From Moniliophthora roreri (Eukaryota; Basidiomycota; Agaricomycetes; Agaricales; Marasmiaceae): a DNA stretch of 64,000 bases. The notes beneath the pieces were generated by a model. The model saw nothing but the letters and a program-made list of their open reading frames with translations. It did no database searches and was not told where the DNA came from. The DNA is taken from NCBI GenBank assembly GCA_001466705.2, contig LATX02000189.1:186001-250000 (forward strand), given 5' to 3'. The translations under genes and the position numbers were made by a program. Of this stretch, positions 46,582 to 57,152 are shown piece after piece. The first letter of the stretch is position 1; each line of letters opens with the position of its first letter.

Positions 46582-48438
46582 ATGAAGTCAACATTGCTGC
46601 TGATCAGTTTCATTTCACTCTCGACTAACGCTGTCATCGCTTCCACGAATTTCTCGCTATGCCTCGCAGAAATTATTCAAAACAACAACAATACTTCGTC
46701 GCCGTGGTTTAATAAATTGCTGGATCATAATGGTGTACCGGTCCCACTAAATGACACCTCAAGAGGAAAGTCAATCTCTTATAAGACTTGTGTCGACGCA
46801 TGTGGCCACGGACAGGAACGTTTCCAATGGTCTACCTTTTCGCAGGAATTCAGTGCTTGGCTACTGTGAGTAGTTCATGAGCAGAGATTCATGACTGGAA
46901 ACTTACCGAATACCCCCGGTTGCTAGCCCATATCTTGCTCTCTTGTCACAACTACCGTTTGGTGCACAGGATAAGCTGGAAAATCTTTCCTCTGTCCTGC
47001 TTACACTAGGATCCCCCACACTCGCAGCCTATTCCATTGCCATCACCATTCTCAATGGACGGTGGATAGCTCGTCTCTTCTCATCTCATTCCTATCCAAA
47101 TACCCGGAACGCCATACGAATCCTCAGCAGCTTGCAGCAAGCCCCCCTGCAGATATCATTAGATCCTTACCTTCTCTCTTCTCTCATCATTCTTCCCGAG
47201 AATGATGAATGGTGGGCCGAGCTTGTAGTCTGGATCGACTACACGCATACTTGGTATTTTGATAAGTCTATTTTGGATTCTTCGCTTCTTACAAACACCT
47301 TAGGTCCATATCCGCTGCTACGTCTGTTGCATGGGTCCTTATCGCCTATGTCTTCACTGTTATAGACTCATTCACCGATATAACGGGGTCATATAATGTG
47401 AGCGGACAGGGCGTGGGCTCGGCCTGGCTTTGGCTTTTGCCGGTGGTCATAGCCTGGCTTCAAATATCACCAAAATGCGACTCCCTCCGGGTGTATCAAG
47501 CTGTGCGTCGTGCAAACGAGATAGCATTCGTTGCTACTCAGGATGGCGGCGTCAGGCTTGCTGCAGATGTCAACGCTCAACGAGCAATATATCTGCAGAA
47601 GAAAAGAAACCCTTTATATTCCGATCAATACATTACAGCACCAGTTTTCAACTATTCCCGAGTGTTTAGTTGGACGATAACTGTTGAGATTATATCGGAA
47701 TACTTTCGCGAGGCTACAAGACGGGCTGATCTCTTTGAGCCAGTGTCCAGCAGGCAAAGATGGTTGCCGGGAAACCGTAACGTACGAATCAGACCAGAGA
47801 ATCGTTCTGGCACATCCAGGGAGGTTGAGGACTACTGCAAGCCCGACCTGAATCCGTCTCCGAAATCGTTCGGGTCAGGCATTTGGATGCGCGTGGTTCT
47901 GGCATCCATACTAGCCGTTTCTTTACAATGGGGAACTGCGGGAGCTGCCATCTTGGTGGTTATTCGAACACCTACAACTGGACTCGGTTGTCGTTCCGGT
48001 GCGTACATCCTCTATGCTGGTATCTCTACCGTGGTCTGGGCGATGTTAGTGCTGTCAAGCATTCTCGCTCACTATGTCTCCACACTGCAAGTGGACTTCC
48101 CGCACAGACGCTGGAAAACTACCAATTATAGAGCCAAATTGGCGACTTGGATCTCTGTGCTGCTTCGCAAGCTCGCAAAGGTCCTTGCTACTGCCAATGC
48201 TGTCTGGATTATCATTACATGCCTCTTCCAATTCAGTGCCTTCTTCGACCGCTGTTACTGCAATAGCAGCGTTCTTGGGCGGGGTGCAGAGAGGGCCTTC
48301 GATGGGATGGATCCATCTGATGATGTTGCATCAATGCAGGCTGCGTGGATTGGAGGCGTTGTACTTGCCAGTGGTACTGCTTTTCTGTTCTTGCTATTCG
48401 TAAATACCATGATCGATCCGGCGCTGCCAGACGATTGA
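46582..48438 (+). CDS. Uncharacterised multi-spanning membrane protein, secretory signal
   Basis: Three exons. A signal peptide (MKSTLLLISFISLSTNAVIA) is followed by a luminal Asn-rich, Cys-containing segment with the CVDACGHGQERFQW motif. Hydrophobic stretches include LALLSQLPFG, SVLLTLGSPTLAAYSI and, after an intron closing in W-SISAATSVAWVL, VLIAYVFTVIDSFTDI. The C-terminal half has ASILAVSLQWGTAGAAILVV with a GLGCRSGAY motif, then three more spans (YAGISTVVWAMLVLSSI, ANAVWIIITCLFQFSAFF, AWIGGVVLASGTAFLFLLFV). I recall this QWGTAGAA...GLGCRSG pattern from large families of basidiomycete hypothetical proteins; function is unknown. About 10 membrane spans are expected. Confidence 0.75.
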
Positions 48439-48572
48439 TAAATTCAAGTTTCTATATGTGCTATGTAATCGTTGATTGTAGCCTGTAGGTTACCCTTGTA
48501 TTCGTGCTCGTTTTGTACTGTCATTTTAGTCGTAATTGTAAACTTATATGTAAAGGGGATAACATGAACTCA

Positions 48573-50800
48573 AATGAAATTGTTGCACGTCTGAGCCAAC
48601 GATCTTGTAGTTGTACACCCCATGGCATGCTTCAATAGGAAAGGAAACAGGAGAGTCACTATTTCCTGCCAGCGGTGGATAAAGGGTTACTCGCCCCGCG
48701 AAAGAAGTTCAGAAGTTCTTTCATTCCTTGCCTTGAGGGTCAGGAAACTGACCGCTGAGGCGCTTCACTGGGGCGGAAGACGCATCGTAAAAATATCGTG
48801 CGCAATTCCCTTCCTTGTCACCGATCCTAGCATACGTGATCCCATGAGAATGAACGAGGTGCAGAACCTCGAGATTCGGACATACCACGGGAGAGCTCTC
48901 AAAAACTCATACGTAGACACAGAGTATCGAAACTTTCTGCAACCTCGTCCAGAGGTACTTCAACGACGTTCATGACAATATAGTTGTAGTCCTGAGCCTC
49001 GTTACTAATTTCAGGCTCAAAGGCTTTAACCCCAGTGAGGTTTTATCAGACATTATTCGACGTTATCAGACAACGCCCAACTTTGTCTGATAGCGTCAGA
49101 TAATGTCCGATAGTGTCCTTAACTCGGACGTTATCCGACGCTATCTGAAATTATTAGACGTTTCTTAGGTAGCCTTCGAAAGGCTCTATTAGGCGTCGGT
49201 TTTCGTCTGGTCGTGTCTGATAGCGTCTGATAATTAGGTATATATTGATGAGGTACTAGAATACATTATAGGTGCTACTGAGTACAACTTACGTACCGAA
49301 AGACCTTGTCTATCTCAAACCCCGACTGTGCCCACACGAGTGACCGATACCCTCTGCCCTAACCCTCTGCCCAACTCCAACAGTCTTCAGCCTTCTGCTA
49401 TGAACGAGGAGGGTCACTCTAACAACATGGCGAGCTGCGGCACATAGAATGTTTAGTGTAAGGATAACAGTGCTCTAGGGTCGACTCACGAGATATAGCC
49501 GTATATTCAAGGTGGTTTGGAGCCGTCGTCCGGGTCTTCTCCAAGGTGCCTGACGCGTCGAAAAATCTTTAGTTTCACAAAAACGACAAGTAAATAATAC
49601 ACGTGCCTCGCCTGTACCATATTTCACTCTGGTCTACATCAGTATTCCCTCCGTCGTATCTTGAATTATCGAGTTTCATCTTGAGAAGGAGAAAGAGCAA
49701 TACAGATGGGGAGAAAGAGTGGACTAGGGGGGAGCCGGGAAGTTGGGATGGTGGTGGTTAGAAAGAAAGAAGCGAGCGTGGGGAAATTCAGGATACAGGG
49801 GAATTTGCGCACGGACAGACTGCAAGGCACAAGTTTTTTTCTAAGTCCATCTCGAGCCACGTTCTTTTCTAAAGCCTCGTTTAGTTTCAAGTTGGTAGCC
49901 GGAGAAGAAGCTATCAAGCGAGGTTAATCGGATAGACGTCAGAAAACGTCAGGTGCGTGTCAGATTTCCGCGGATTTGTCGAATAGCGTCCGATAGTGTC
50001 TGATAACGTCCACTAACATCTCGTTGGGCTTTAACGCTCGCATTCAGACTGAACTCGTGCTGAGGCCAACCATCAATCTCCCTTACGCGTACAAGAGAAG
50101 AAACAGGCGCACCTTTGACCCTTGTGAAATTATGCCGAAGTCCGTCGCGTGCAAGCTAGCAGCACAGATCGGTCAGCCTCTCCGTGTCAGCCTCCGAAGA
50201 AAAAATGTCGATCCCACCGAGTGTAAGCGAATGGCGAAGAGGAGATATCCAGTCATTTGACATCGGGCTTCTTGATTTTGGCTTCTTCAAAGTTCATAAT
50301 CTGAAGCCCTGGGGGATCCGACATTCATCTCTCCCTAGTTCCAGAAGAATGAGCAACATTCCACTTTTGTTTCCAGGAATTTTGGCCAAATCGGGAGGTA
50401 GTATAGCTTTTTGAGTCACAGTATTTGGCTGGTAACAGCTATTTTACGCGTAAAACAGTCAGCAGTAACGAACGTAGTTGTAGCAGACCTTGATACTCAC
50501 AGAGTACGCTAATTCAGCAGGAACCTCGCCAATGATAAAAGAGGCGTTGAACGTCCCAAGCACTGAGGGTGTAGCAATTTATCGACCACCGCCTCATGGA
50601 GTTTCAGGAGAGGCTTTGAGATGAGAGCCACAACAAGTGAAAACAATTGGAGTAGCATAAGACACATCAAAAAGATTCACAGTCTTGAAATTGGAATAAC
50701 GGCATCGGAAGACGCCACTATAAGGATGTGCATCGCTTTTCAGGTGGGTTTTCGCCGATAAAATGAAATGCATTGCAATTTGGATATCCTTGTACCCATC
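48573..50800 (-). pseudogene. Decayed copy A of a secreted-protein gene, split by a transposon
   Basis: On the minus strand this region is collinear with copy B (50832-52090) over its whole length apart from a 996-bp insertion. The part at 48573-49021 matches 50832-51290, and 50036-50660 matches 51302-51910. Frames are broken: relative to copy B there is a 1-base loss near 50571 in the exon-1 region, a 1-base shift near 50427 and extra stops. It is therefore a pseudogene even without the insertion. Promoter-proximal sequence (near 50700-50790) also matches copy B, so the unit duplicated was about 1.25 kb. Confidence 0.75.
49022..50035. mobile_element. Non-autonomous DNA transposon of 996 bp with target duplication
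   Basis: The element spans 49031-50026 and interrupts copy A. The 9-bp sequence GGCTTTAAC occurs at both borders (49022-49030 and 50027-50035), while copy B has a single uninterrupted version, so this is a target-site duplication (8 or 9 bp depending on terminus choice). Termini are imperfect inverted repeats: left CCCAGTGAGGTTTTATCAGA, right (reverse complement) CAACGAGATGTTAGTGGACG. Both ends carry 10-bp-periodic subterminal repeats of GTCYGATARY in both orientations. No transposase frame is present. TSD length and subterminal repeats fit Mutator-like, hAT or KDZ-type elements; the family is unresolved. Confidence 0.82.
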
Positions 50801-50831
50801 GTACTCGAGCACCTCTATCATTAAAGGCGAA

Positions 50832-51912
50832 TACGAATTTAAATGAAGTTCTTGCACGCCTGGGGACCAACGATGACGTAGTTGTACACCCCATGAATTG
50901 CTTCGATGGCGAAGGAAACAGGAGAATCACTCTTTCCTGCCAGTGGTGGGTAAAGGGTCGCTTGCCCTGCGAGAGAAGTTCAGTAATTCTCTTGCATTTC
51001 GCCTCGAGAATTGGGAAACTGACCACTCAGGCGCTTCACCAGGGCGGAAGAAGCATCGTAAAAGTGTTGTGCGCAATCCCCTTCCTTGTCACCAAACCTA
51101 CCATACGTGACCTCATGAAAAACAAGCGAGCTGCAAAACTCAAGATTTAGACATACCATGGGAGAGTTCTCAAAAACTCATATGTAGACACGGGGTACCG
51201 AAGGCTACTTTCAGCAACCTCGCTTAGACGTACTTCAACAACGTTCTTGACAATATAGTTATAGTCCTGAGCCTCGTTACTATTTGCAGGTACAAAGGTT
51301 TCGACGCTTGCATTCAGGCCGAACTGGTACTGCAAAGCTACCTATCAACCTCCTATGCGCGCACAAGAGAAGAGACGGGCGCACCTTTGACCCTTGTGCA
51401 ATAAGGTCTACGTCCGTTGCGATCAAGCTAGGAACACAGATCGTTAAGAATGCTTCTGTGCATGTCGGCCTCCGAAAAAAAAGGTCAATCCCACCGAGAG
51501 TATATGAACGGTGAAGAACTGTCCAGTTTGACGTTGGGTACCCTGATTTTGGCTTCTTGAAAGTTCTCAATCTGGAGCCCTGGGGGACCGGAGTTCGTCT
51601 CTCTCCCTAGTTCCAAGAGGATAGGTAACATTCCATCTTTGATTCCAGGAAACTTGGCGGAATCAGGAGGTAGTATGGCCTTCGAGTCACGGTATTTGGC
51701 TGGTAGTAGCTAGTGCATAAAATAGTCAGGACGTAATTGCAGTAGACCTTGATACTCACAGAGTATGCCAACTCAGCAGGAACCTCGCCAATGATAAAGG
51801 AGGCGTTGAACGTCCCAAGCACTGAGGGTGTGGCTGATTTATCGACCACCGCCTCACAGAAAAGAGGCTTCGTGGAGAGAGCCAGAATAACTGGAAGCAG
51901 GTGAAGTAGCAT
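50832..51912 (-). pseudogene. Copy B of a secreted-protein gene, probably decayed
   Basis: The first exon (from 51912) encodes a signal-like start MLLHLLPVILALSTKPLFC and ends AELAYS at a gtgagt donor. It joins LLPAKYRDSKAILPPDSAKF and continues MLPILLELGRE, GPPGLQIENFQEAKIRVPNV, FIYSR. The frame then meets a stop at about 51511. Later pieces (LIATDVDLIAQGSK spliced to YQFGLNASVETFVP, and AIEAIHGVYNYVIVG near 50890) are recognisable but in different frames. Either more introns exist than I can place, or the gene is degenerate. The pattern of the second exon reminds me of acetoacetate-decarboxylase-like secreted proteins of basidiomycetes, with low confidence. Confidence 0.55.
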
Positions 51913-52181
51913 GATTTACCTAAAGAGTCTCTAGGACATTCCGTCCTTAAATAAGTAGGGGCATCGGAGAGCCTGAAAACGCCCAATAATGTTCGAGTAC
52001 GTACGCGCTTCTCGGCTGACTTTTTCGCCCTTAAAAATACTTGCGCGAGTTCCGATGAAATGAAATGCGTTAAGCTAGCGTTACATTGCGTCCCCATTCG
52101 CTTCGCAGAGATTGGAAATTCGGATGATGGGAGGCTGAGTCTACGAAGTGGCTGATACTGTCGCCGTATGAAACGGGACTT

Positions 52182-52420
52182 ACAGCTGTTCGCAGAACAT
52201 AGGGCGGGAGCCAATTTTTTCCCGCGCGAACCAATCATACTTTCCAAACACATCTTCCCATCAAAGCGCATAAGCGAACTAGCCGAGGCATCCAGGCAGT
52301 CTCAACGACATATCAAATGGAGTGGAAAATGTCTCGGCTAACGGTCGGAAGGTTGCCTTGGAAGATTGCAACGCGCGGGAAAAAAAACCCGGTCCCGCCC
52401 TATGTTCTGCAAACAGCTGT
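52182..52420. repeat. Inverted repeat with about 50-bp arms
   Basis: The arm at 52182-52230 is the near-perfect reverse complement of 52371-52420 (core CCCGCCCTATGTTCTGC-AACAGCTGT), separated by about 140 bp. Outward from the centre both arms translate to the same short peptide (PALCSANSC), so this looks like two divergent copies of one small coding segment. The right copy continues into a Cys-rich frame. Confidence 0.7.
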
Positions 52421-52876
52421 GTTTCCCGAGAGAGTTTCCTCTGCTGCTTCAACCAAGGCTTCGACGACAGAAATGTCCCTCATGGGTGTCACCCTGGTCA
52501 AATGTCGTCGTCAGCGTCAAACAAATGGTTCTCGCGTTGGTACCTTCGACTTGTTCACATCCACCACCTCGGCCAACCCCAATACCACATCCAGTAGCAT
52601 CCAGAATCACAGGGCTCAAACACAATTCAAGGGATTAACTCGTTTGCTACGACACCGTGTCAGACTTCAGCAATATTCGGTCATATAGCTAGCCCTCTGG
52701 TTGCATATCCATCTCCTATACCCCTCATGACCGCCGACATGATTCTCTGCTGGAAACCCGCTCGAGAGCTCCTGGAGTCCTATCCGAGCTGTACCAACAA
52801 TACTTTCTCCATTATCGCAGTTGCATGCGCCGCGTCAGTTCTCCTACTAATTCGTATCACCATGCTTCACGAATGA
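52317..52876 (+). CDS. Possible Cys-rich small protein gene or remnant
   Basis: From the right arm of the inverted repeat a frame reads PALCSANSCVSRESFLCCFN then GFDDRNVPHGCHPGQM, with six cysteines in under 40 residues, as in small secreted fungal proteins. Further downstream another frame reads FATTPCQTSAIFGHI and later a hydrophobic C-terminal stretch FSIIAVACAASVLLLIRITM, ending at a stop at 52876. No signal peptide upstream and no intron set joining the two parts in phase could be fixed. It may be a broken gene. Confidence 0.25.
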
Positions 52877-53264
52877 CGTTTTCATATCCAGAGAGGGGAA
52901 CTTGATTCAATGGAATGCTTGATTTGATAAGTCTAATGAGGTATTTCCTTCGTAGACTTGGAATCTGTGCTTTATTACCTGCATATTCTACATGCACACA
53001 TTCTAATACATCATTGTTCAGATATAAACTCGTATCTTTGGTATCGCATGAGGGAGAAGCCTCGAAAGCCGGCCTTGACTGCTAGCACACCGCGAATTAT
53101 CATTTTACATGCCTTCCCGATATATCTGGGTCGACGTCCGAACAAATTTCATATATCCTTTACGTCACCCCGCTATGTAGGATCACCGTACAGACTGACT
53201 TGCGAGTCTAGAAATACTGTACGTTTTGGTATTTGATGCTTGAATTACATTCGTCTGGTTGACA

Positions 53265-54674
53265 TCATTGCGGAACGATACCCCCAGTCGTCATATTCCA
53301 CCCCAGCTGCTCATACGTCCATCCAAATGCCTTGCCATCTTCGTTATGAACGCCGTTGATGAGTGGCCTGTGCATCCCTGGATTGCGGTGGATGTTGTTA
53401 ATTACTTCCATGTCTTCATCTGGTAGGGTTATCAACTAGCGGATAGGAATTAGAATATGGTATAATCTCGACACAGGAAGATGCACTGACCGTTATGTTA
53501 GTGACCATACGTCCTTCGTTTTCGGTTTTGGGGATGGCAATAGTCCCCCGTTGTATGGCCCAACTAATGAGGACTTGCGCAGTATCGACTTTGAATTTAT
53601 CGGCGATATTTCTTATAGTAGGATTTTCCAGAAGACCTAAGGGCACATCGGAACGGGGCTGGCCCGCAGGGGCAGCGGGTTCTTTCAGCTTGAGCTCGGA
53701 AGGACAGTACCGGGACGCGAACCTATCGGTGAGTAGGCAGTCAACGGGATACCTTTTCCATCGCAGTATGCCTTGAGTTCGTGATTAGGGAGATACGGGT
53801 GTGCTTCGATTTGGTTGGTAGCCGGAACGATAGTACAATGGGGTAGCAATATTCCGAGATTCTTGACTGAGAAGTTGGAGACACCGATAGACTTGACTTT
53901 GTTTGTGTCTAACAACTTTTCCATATTCTTCCAAGTTTCGACAAAAGTGGGACTTTGGTCTGGGGGAATGGCTTCACCTATCCATCCGTGTCCATCCTCT
54001 GAGCGGAAGATGAGCAGAGAACATAGGACATTACTGGACTATCGTACTGGGTTTGATTGCCTGAGGCCAGTGAATGAGATAGAGATCGACATAGTCGATG
54101 TCAAGATTCTTGAAGCTCTCTTCAAAGGCTTCGCTGACGCGGCCATGGTCACCATTTCTACAATGCGTCTTCAATTGAAATAAAGTCGGTATGCTAGGTG
54201 TCTTTGCGACTTACCCAAGTTTCGTAGTGACGAAAAACTCTTCTCTTGGGATACCAGAGTCACGTATGGCCTTTCCGACTTGAGCTTCGTTACCTGGATC
54301 GCTTGCCTATCAATCAATATGAAAGGGGGAGACAATTCATACTCACCGTATCCCGCGGCCTGAAGAATATTCCTCGTTCAGACGATTGTCCTTCAAAACC
54401 ACAAGATCTACTTACAGTATCAAAATGTCGATATCCAACCTGTGAGCAGGGGTCAGCGAGAGAATATCTCGAGTTCAGATCTCCTACGCACTTTGATAGC
54501 CTTTGAGCAATAGTCATAAACGCGCTGTCCTCCGCCTGGAGTTCCAATCCAGCAGCTAGAAGATCATAATCAATGCCAGAGGAACGAACGAACGGTATTG
54601 GATACGTACCCCATGCCAATTGCAGGGATCTTTCTGCCGTCTTTCAAAGAGACGAGAGGTATTTGGGGTGCCAT
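53265..54674 (-). CDS. Aldo/keto reductase
   Basis: Minus-strand, many small exons. Start [20 protein letters not shown]; then [20 protein letters not shown]. The catalytic tetrad is complete: Asp in VGYRHFDT, Tyr in [18 protein letters not shown], Lys in FFVTTKLG and His in [13 protein letters not shown]-binding landmarks follow: [30 protein letters not shown] and [17 protein letters not shown]. The C-terminus reads [12 protein letters not shown]. This is a soluble AKR of about 320 residues reducing aldehydes or ketones with NADPH; the closest functional class (glycerol dehydrogenase / GCY1-like or xylose reductase-like) cannot be fixed. The tiny exon carrying the catalytic Tyr (AAGY) is easy to miss in automatic annotation. 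Confidence 0.9.
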
Positions 54675-56073
54675 CTTTGGTTGGTGAGTATCATCATACC
54701 ATGCCTGCTTTTATACTGTAGAAACGGAACACAACCGAACTTTTTACATAGTGCGGTTGATATATGTAGCCGAGGTGCTGCGTCAGTGGTACAGCGGTTT
54801 GCGAAATCCTCGGAACAAAATAAAAAAATCATGGAAATTCACCTACAGACCGTAAACACCTCTATAGCCTCTTGAAAATACATAAAATCCTCGAAAATAA
54901 GATAGACCGTGTGCAGAAAGAACTTGATTCGGAAAACTAGGCATTTCGGACTAGGGGAAGGCAAGTTTTGGAGCGGTACGTCTTTCAGCACCTCACCTCC
55001 TACCCCCAACCTAAAATGCCATTATAATTAGCCTCATTGATCTCTACATGCTTTTGGACTATCTTTCAAGCTTACAGAACGAAATTGAGGGTATTCCAGC
55101 AGCCCTATAGGAATGATTATGGATTCTGGGATTCTGGAGTAGGAGGACGTATCAGGATCTTCGCTTGGTGTTCATTCGGGAGCTTTATTTTGGAGGTATT
55201 CTGGCAGCTATTCAATTATACGTCATGCATGCAATCGACCTAATATCACGTATGCTACCCACTGCGTCTTCGGTACGCTCGAGGTGTCCATTTGACTTTG
55301 ATGAAAAGGTGCGTATCAGGCCTTCCTAAGTCTTTAACAAATCTTCGTAGCATCCTCTGGCTTCCTAGTTCTACACAGTTCAGCCAACTACAAATGGGCT
55401 CTCCAATAAACACATCATACTCTCATCTCATCCTATACACAAATTCCTCCTCTTCTACGACTCTTGGGAGCTCTTATAACACAGTAATCAGGAAGAATTG
55501 TTCGGAAACCCGTGTAAACCCAACCCTTCTCCTCCCAACAACTTCTACCCACCTCAATTCAACATGTACCTCAAGGAATTCTGTACCAATTATCACATAC
55601 AACAATGTTATTTCCTTTCGTGAGCATGCCATAGCCCGAGAACTCACAGAAAGACAGCAAGAGAGCATGCTTCGCTAGGCGACAGCAAGTGCAAGTTTCG
55701 ACACCTTGATGGCCCCGTATTGATTCTTCAAGCTCAAAGACAGGTCTAAGGTATCTCAAAGGTATATAGAGAAGCAAACCAAGTCTTATCCATGCCAGTA
55801 GAAGGCTAGTATGCGTAGTTCATAATTTTTTGGATTTTTGGAACCATTTTTATTTGTTCCGGCACTTTTGATGCGTGTCGCAAGGATTTCGCAAACCGCT
55901 GTAACCGGTGACCGCCCGTTGAGTATCTCCAGTGAACGATATGACGGAGACAGGACAGCCAAGAGCAAGTGAGTATTGGTCATCGATGGTGAGGTGGCGA
56001 GGTGACGAGGCTCAAGTGGTGGTCCATATCAGCATTGGCATCAGTATTGACATCAATTTGATTATCGACCACC
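54675..56073. other. Intergenic region with one possible exon pair
   Basis: At 55120-55308 (+) an open frame (RTYQDLRLVFIRELYFGG, then LPTASSVRSRCPFDFDEK) ends exactly at a gtgcgt donor. After a 42-bp intron (acceptor cgtag) a short terminal exon HPLAS-stop follows at 55351-55368. No start or upstream exon was found, so this is either a remnant or the 3' end of an unrecognised gene. The Ser/Thr-rich frame at 55292-55678 is not supported. Confidence 0.3.
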
Positions 56074-56705
56074 ATGAATGAAGACGTTCAGATGGTAAAC
56101 ACGCGTCCTCAACAGGTACAAATCCTTTCTGACAATTATCTGATCTGGTAGGCAAGCTCCACCCAGGGGAATGGAGATGACTGGGTCCGGATAATTAGCA
56201 ACGACGGATTTTCCTTCTTGGTCAAACGGAAGATTGCTCAGATGAGTGGAACGATAGCAAACTCATTGGACATGGCAAGTACGTTCCAGTGTAATGATAT
56301 ACTCGTCCCAGGATTGACCTGATGCACAGGCGGATACTCCGAGTCTGAAACGAAAACTTATCACGCCTCCAATGACCGGTGCGTCTGACTTCTCCCTGTC
56401 CTGTTGACAATGATCTCAGTTGTGTCTTTACGTATCGCAGAGGAATCATCGTTCAGAAACTCTTGGAATATATGTGCTTCAAGGCTCACTATAGCAGTTC
56501 CAAAGAAGAGGTTCCTGTGAACGAATTCATGGACAGGATACCCCCAGAAATCGTGTTGGAACTGTACGTTTATCGTGCCTCTTGATCGGCAGCCACCCAC
56601 TAATGCCTCCAGCAGGCTTTTGGCAGCTGATTATCATGAAAGTAAGTTGCTGCTGTTCAGCCCCGATGAAACTGGGCTGATCCACCTTTGCCTTATTCAG
56701 TGTAA
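56074..56705 (+). CDS. ELC1: Elongin C
   Basis: Six short exons that no single open frame reveals. Start MNEDVQMVNTRPQQ, spliced to ASSTQGNGDDWVRIISNDGF, then SFLVKRKIAQMSGTIANSLD, GYSESETKTYHASND, RGIIVQKLLEYMCFKAHYSS, PVNEFMDRIPPEIVLEL and LLAADYHE; the final Met and stop are in a last exon at 56701-56705. The SKP1/BTB fold signatures SGTI, the KLLEYMCFK helix and IPPEIVLELLLAADY match Elongin C. The protein pairs with BC-box proteins and Cullin-type ubiquitin ligases and, in yeast, with Ela1 in RNA polymerase II turnover. About 120 residues, normal length. Confidence 0.93.
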
Positions 56706-57152
56706 TTTCTCGCGCAAGTTACCTGTAACCGTTTCCTTCATCGGCGGATAACTACATTCCCAGTCTTATTCGAGTGCTGCTAGCGTGTCTCATTCACGTA
56801 TAAGATATACTCCTGAGATACAGAATGCTGTGTAAAGTAGAAGAAATTCAATAAGCTGTTGAACCTCAGGTGCTCGAGGCTGTGCCAATCACAGCCTTGA
56901 GTATCCATTTTGTTCGAGGAAGATTTAGGGGAAAATGCCGAGTAAGGCTAAGGATAAACTCCTGCTTCCTACATCGACTGTTCAGAACCACACCATGTAC
57001 AATGGTCTCAGCGATCATCTCAACGATCTGTGCACGGTCGTCGAGCGCTTGAAGGTCGGCCCTAACACTACCAAATACCAAAGGCTCCAAGACCGGCACC
57101 GATATCAAGGCTCAACTTTGTTAAAAGCGCCCACCCATTTTCCTTCAACTGC
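56706..57152. other. Spacer between ELC1 and calcineurin A
   Basis: Holds the ELC1 3' UTR and the calcineurin promoter. A frame beginning MPSKAKDKLLLPTS at 56935 is open for 85 codons but does not join the phosphatase in phase. It could be an upstream open reading frame or upstream exon. Confidence 0.35.

Noticed and set aside
48622..48975. 117-codon plus-strand frame, with a partner at 50773-51150
   Set aside because: Both are antisense to the duplicated decayed gene. Their similarity only reflects the DNA duplication.
49022..50035. Assignment of the inserted element to the hAT superfamily
   Set aside because: A CAGTG-like string occurs near the left end, but taking it as the terminus breaks the target duplication. 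The 8/9-bp ambiguity also fits Mutator-like or KDZ elements, so no family is claimed.
55292..55678. 128-codon Ser/Thr-rich plus-strand frame
   Set aside because: Starts inside the better-supported exon candidate in another frame and lacks any domain or signal peptide.
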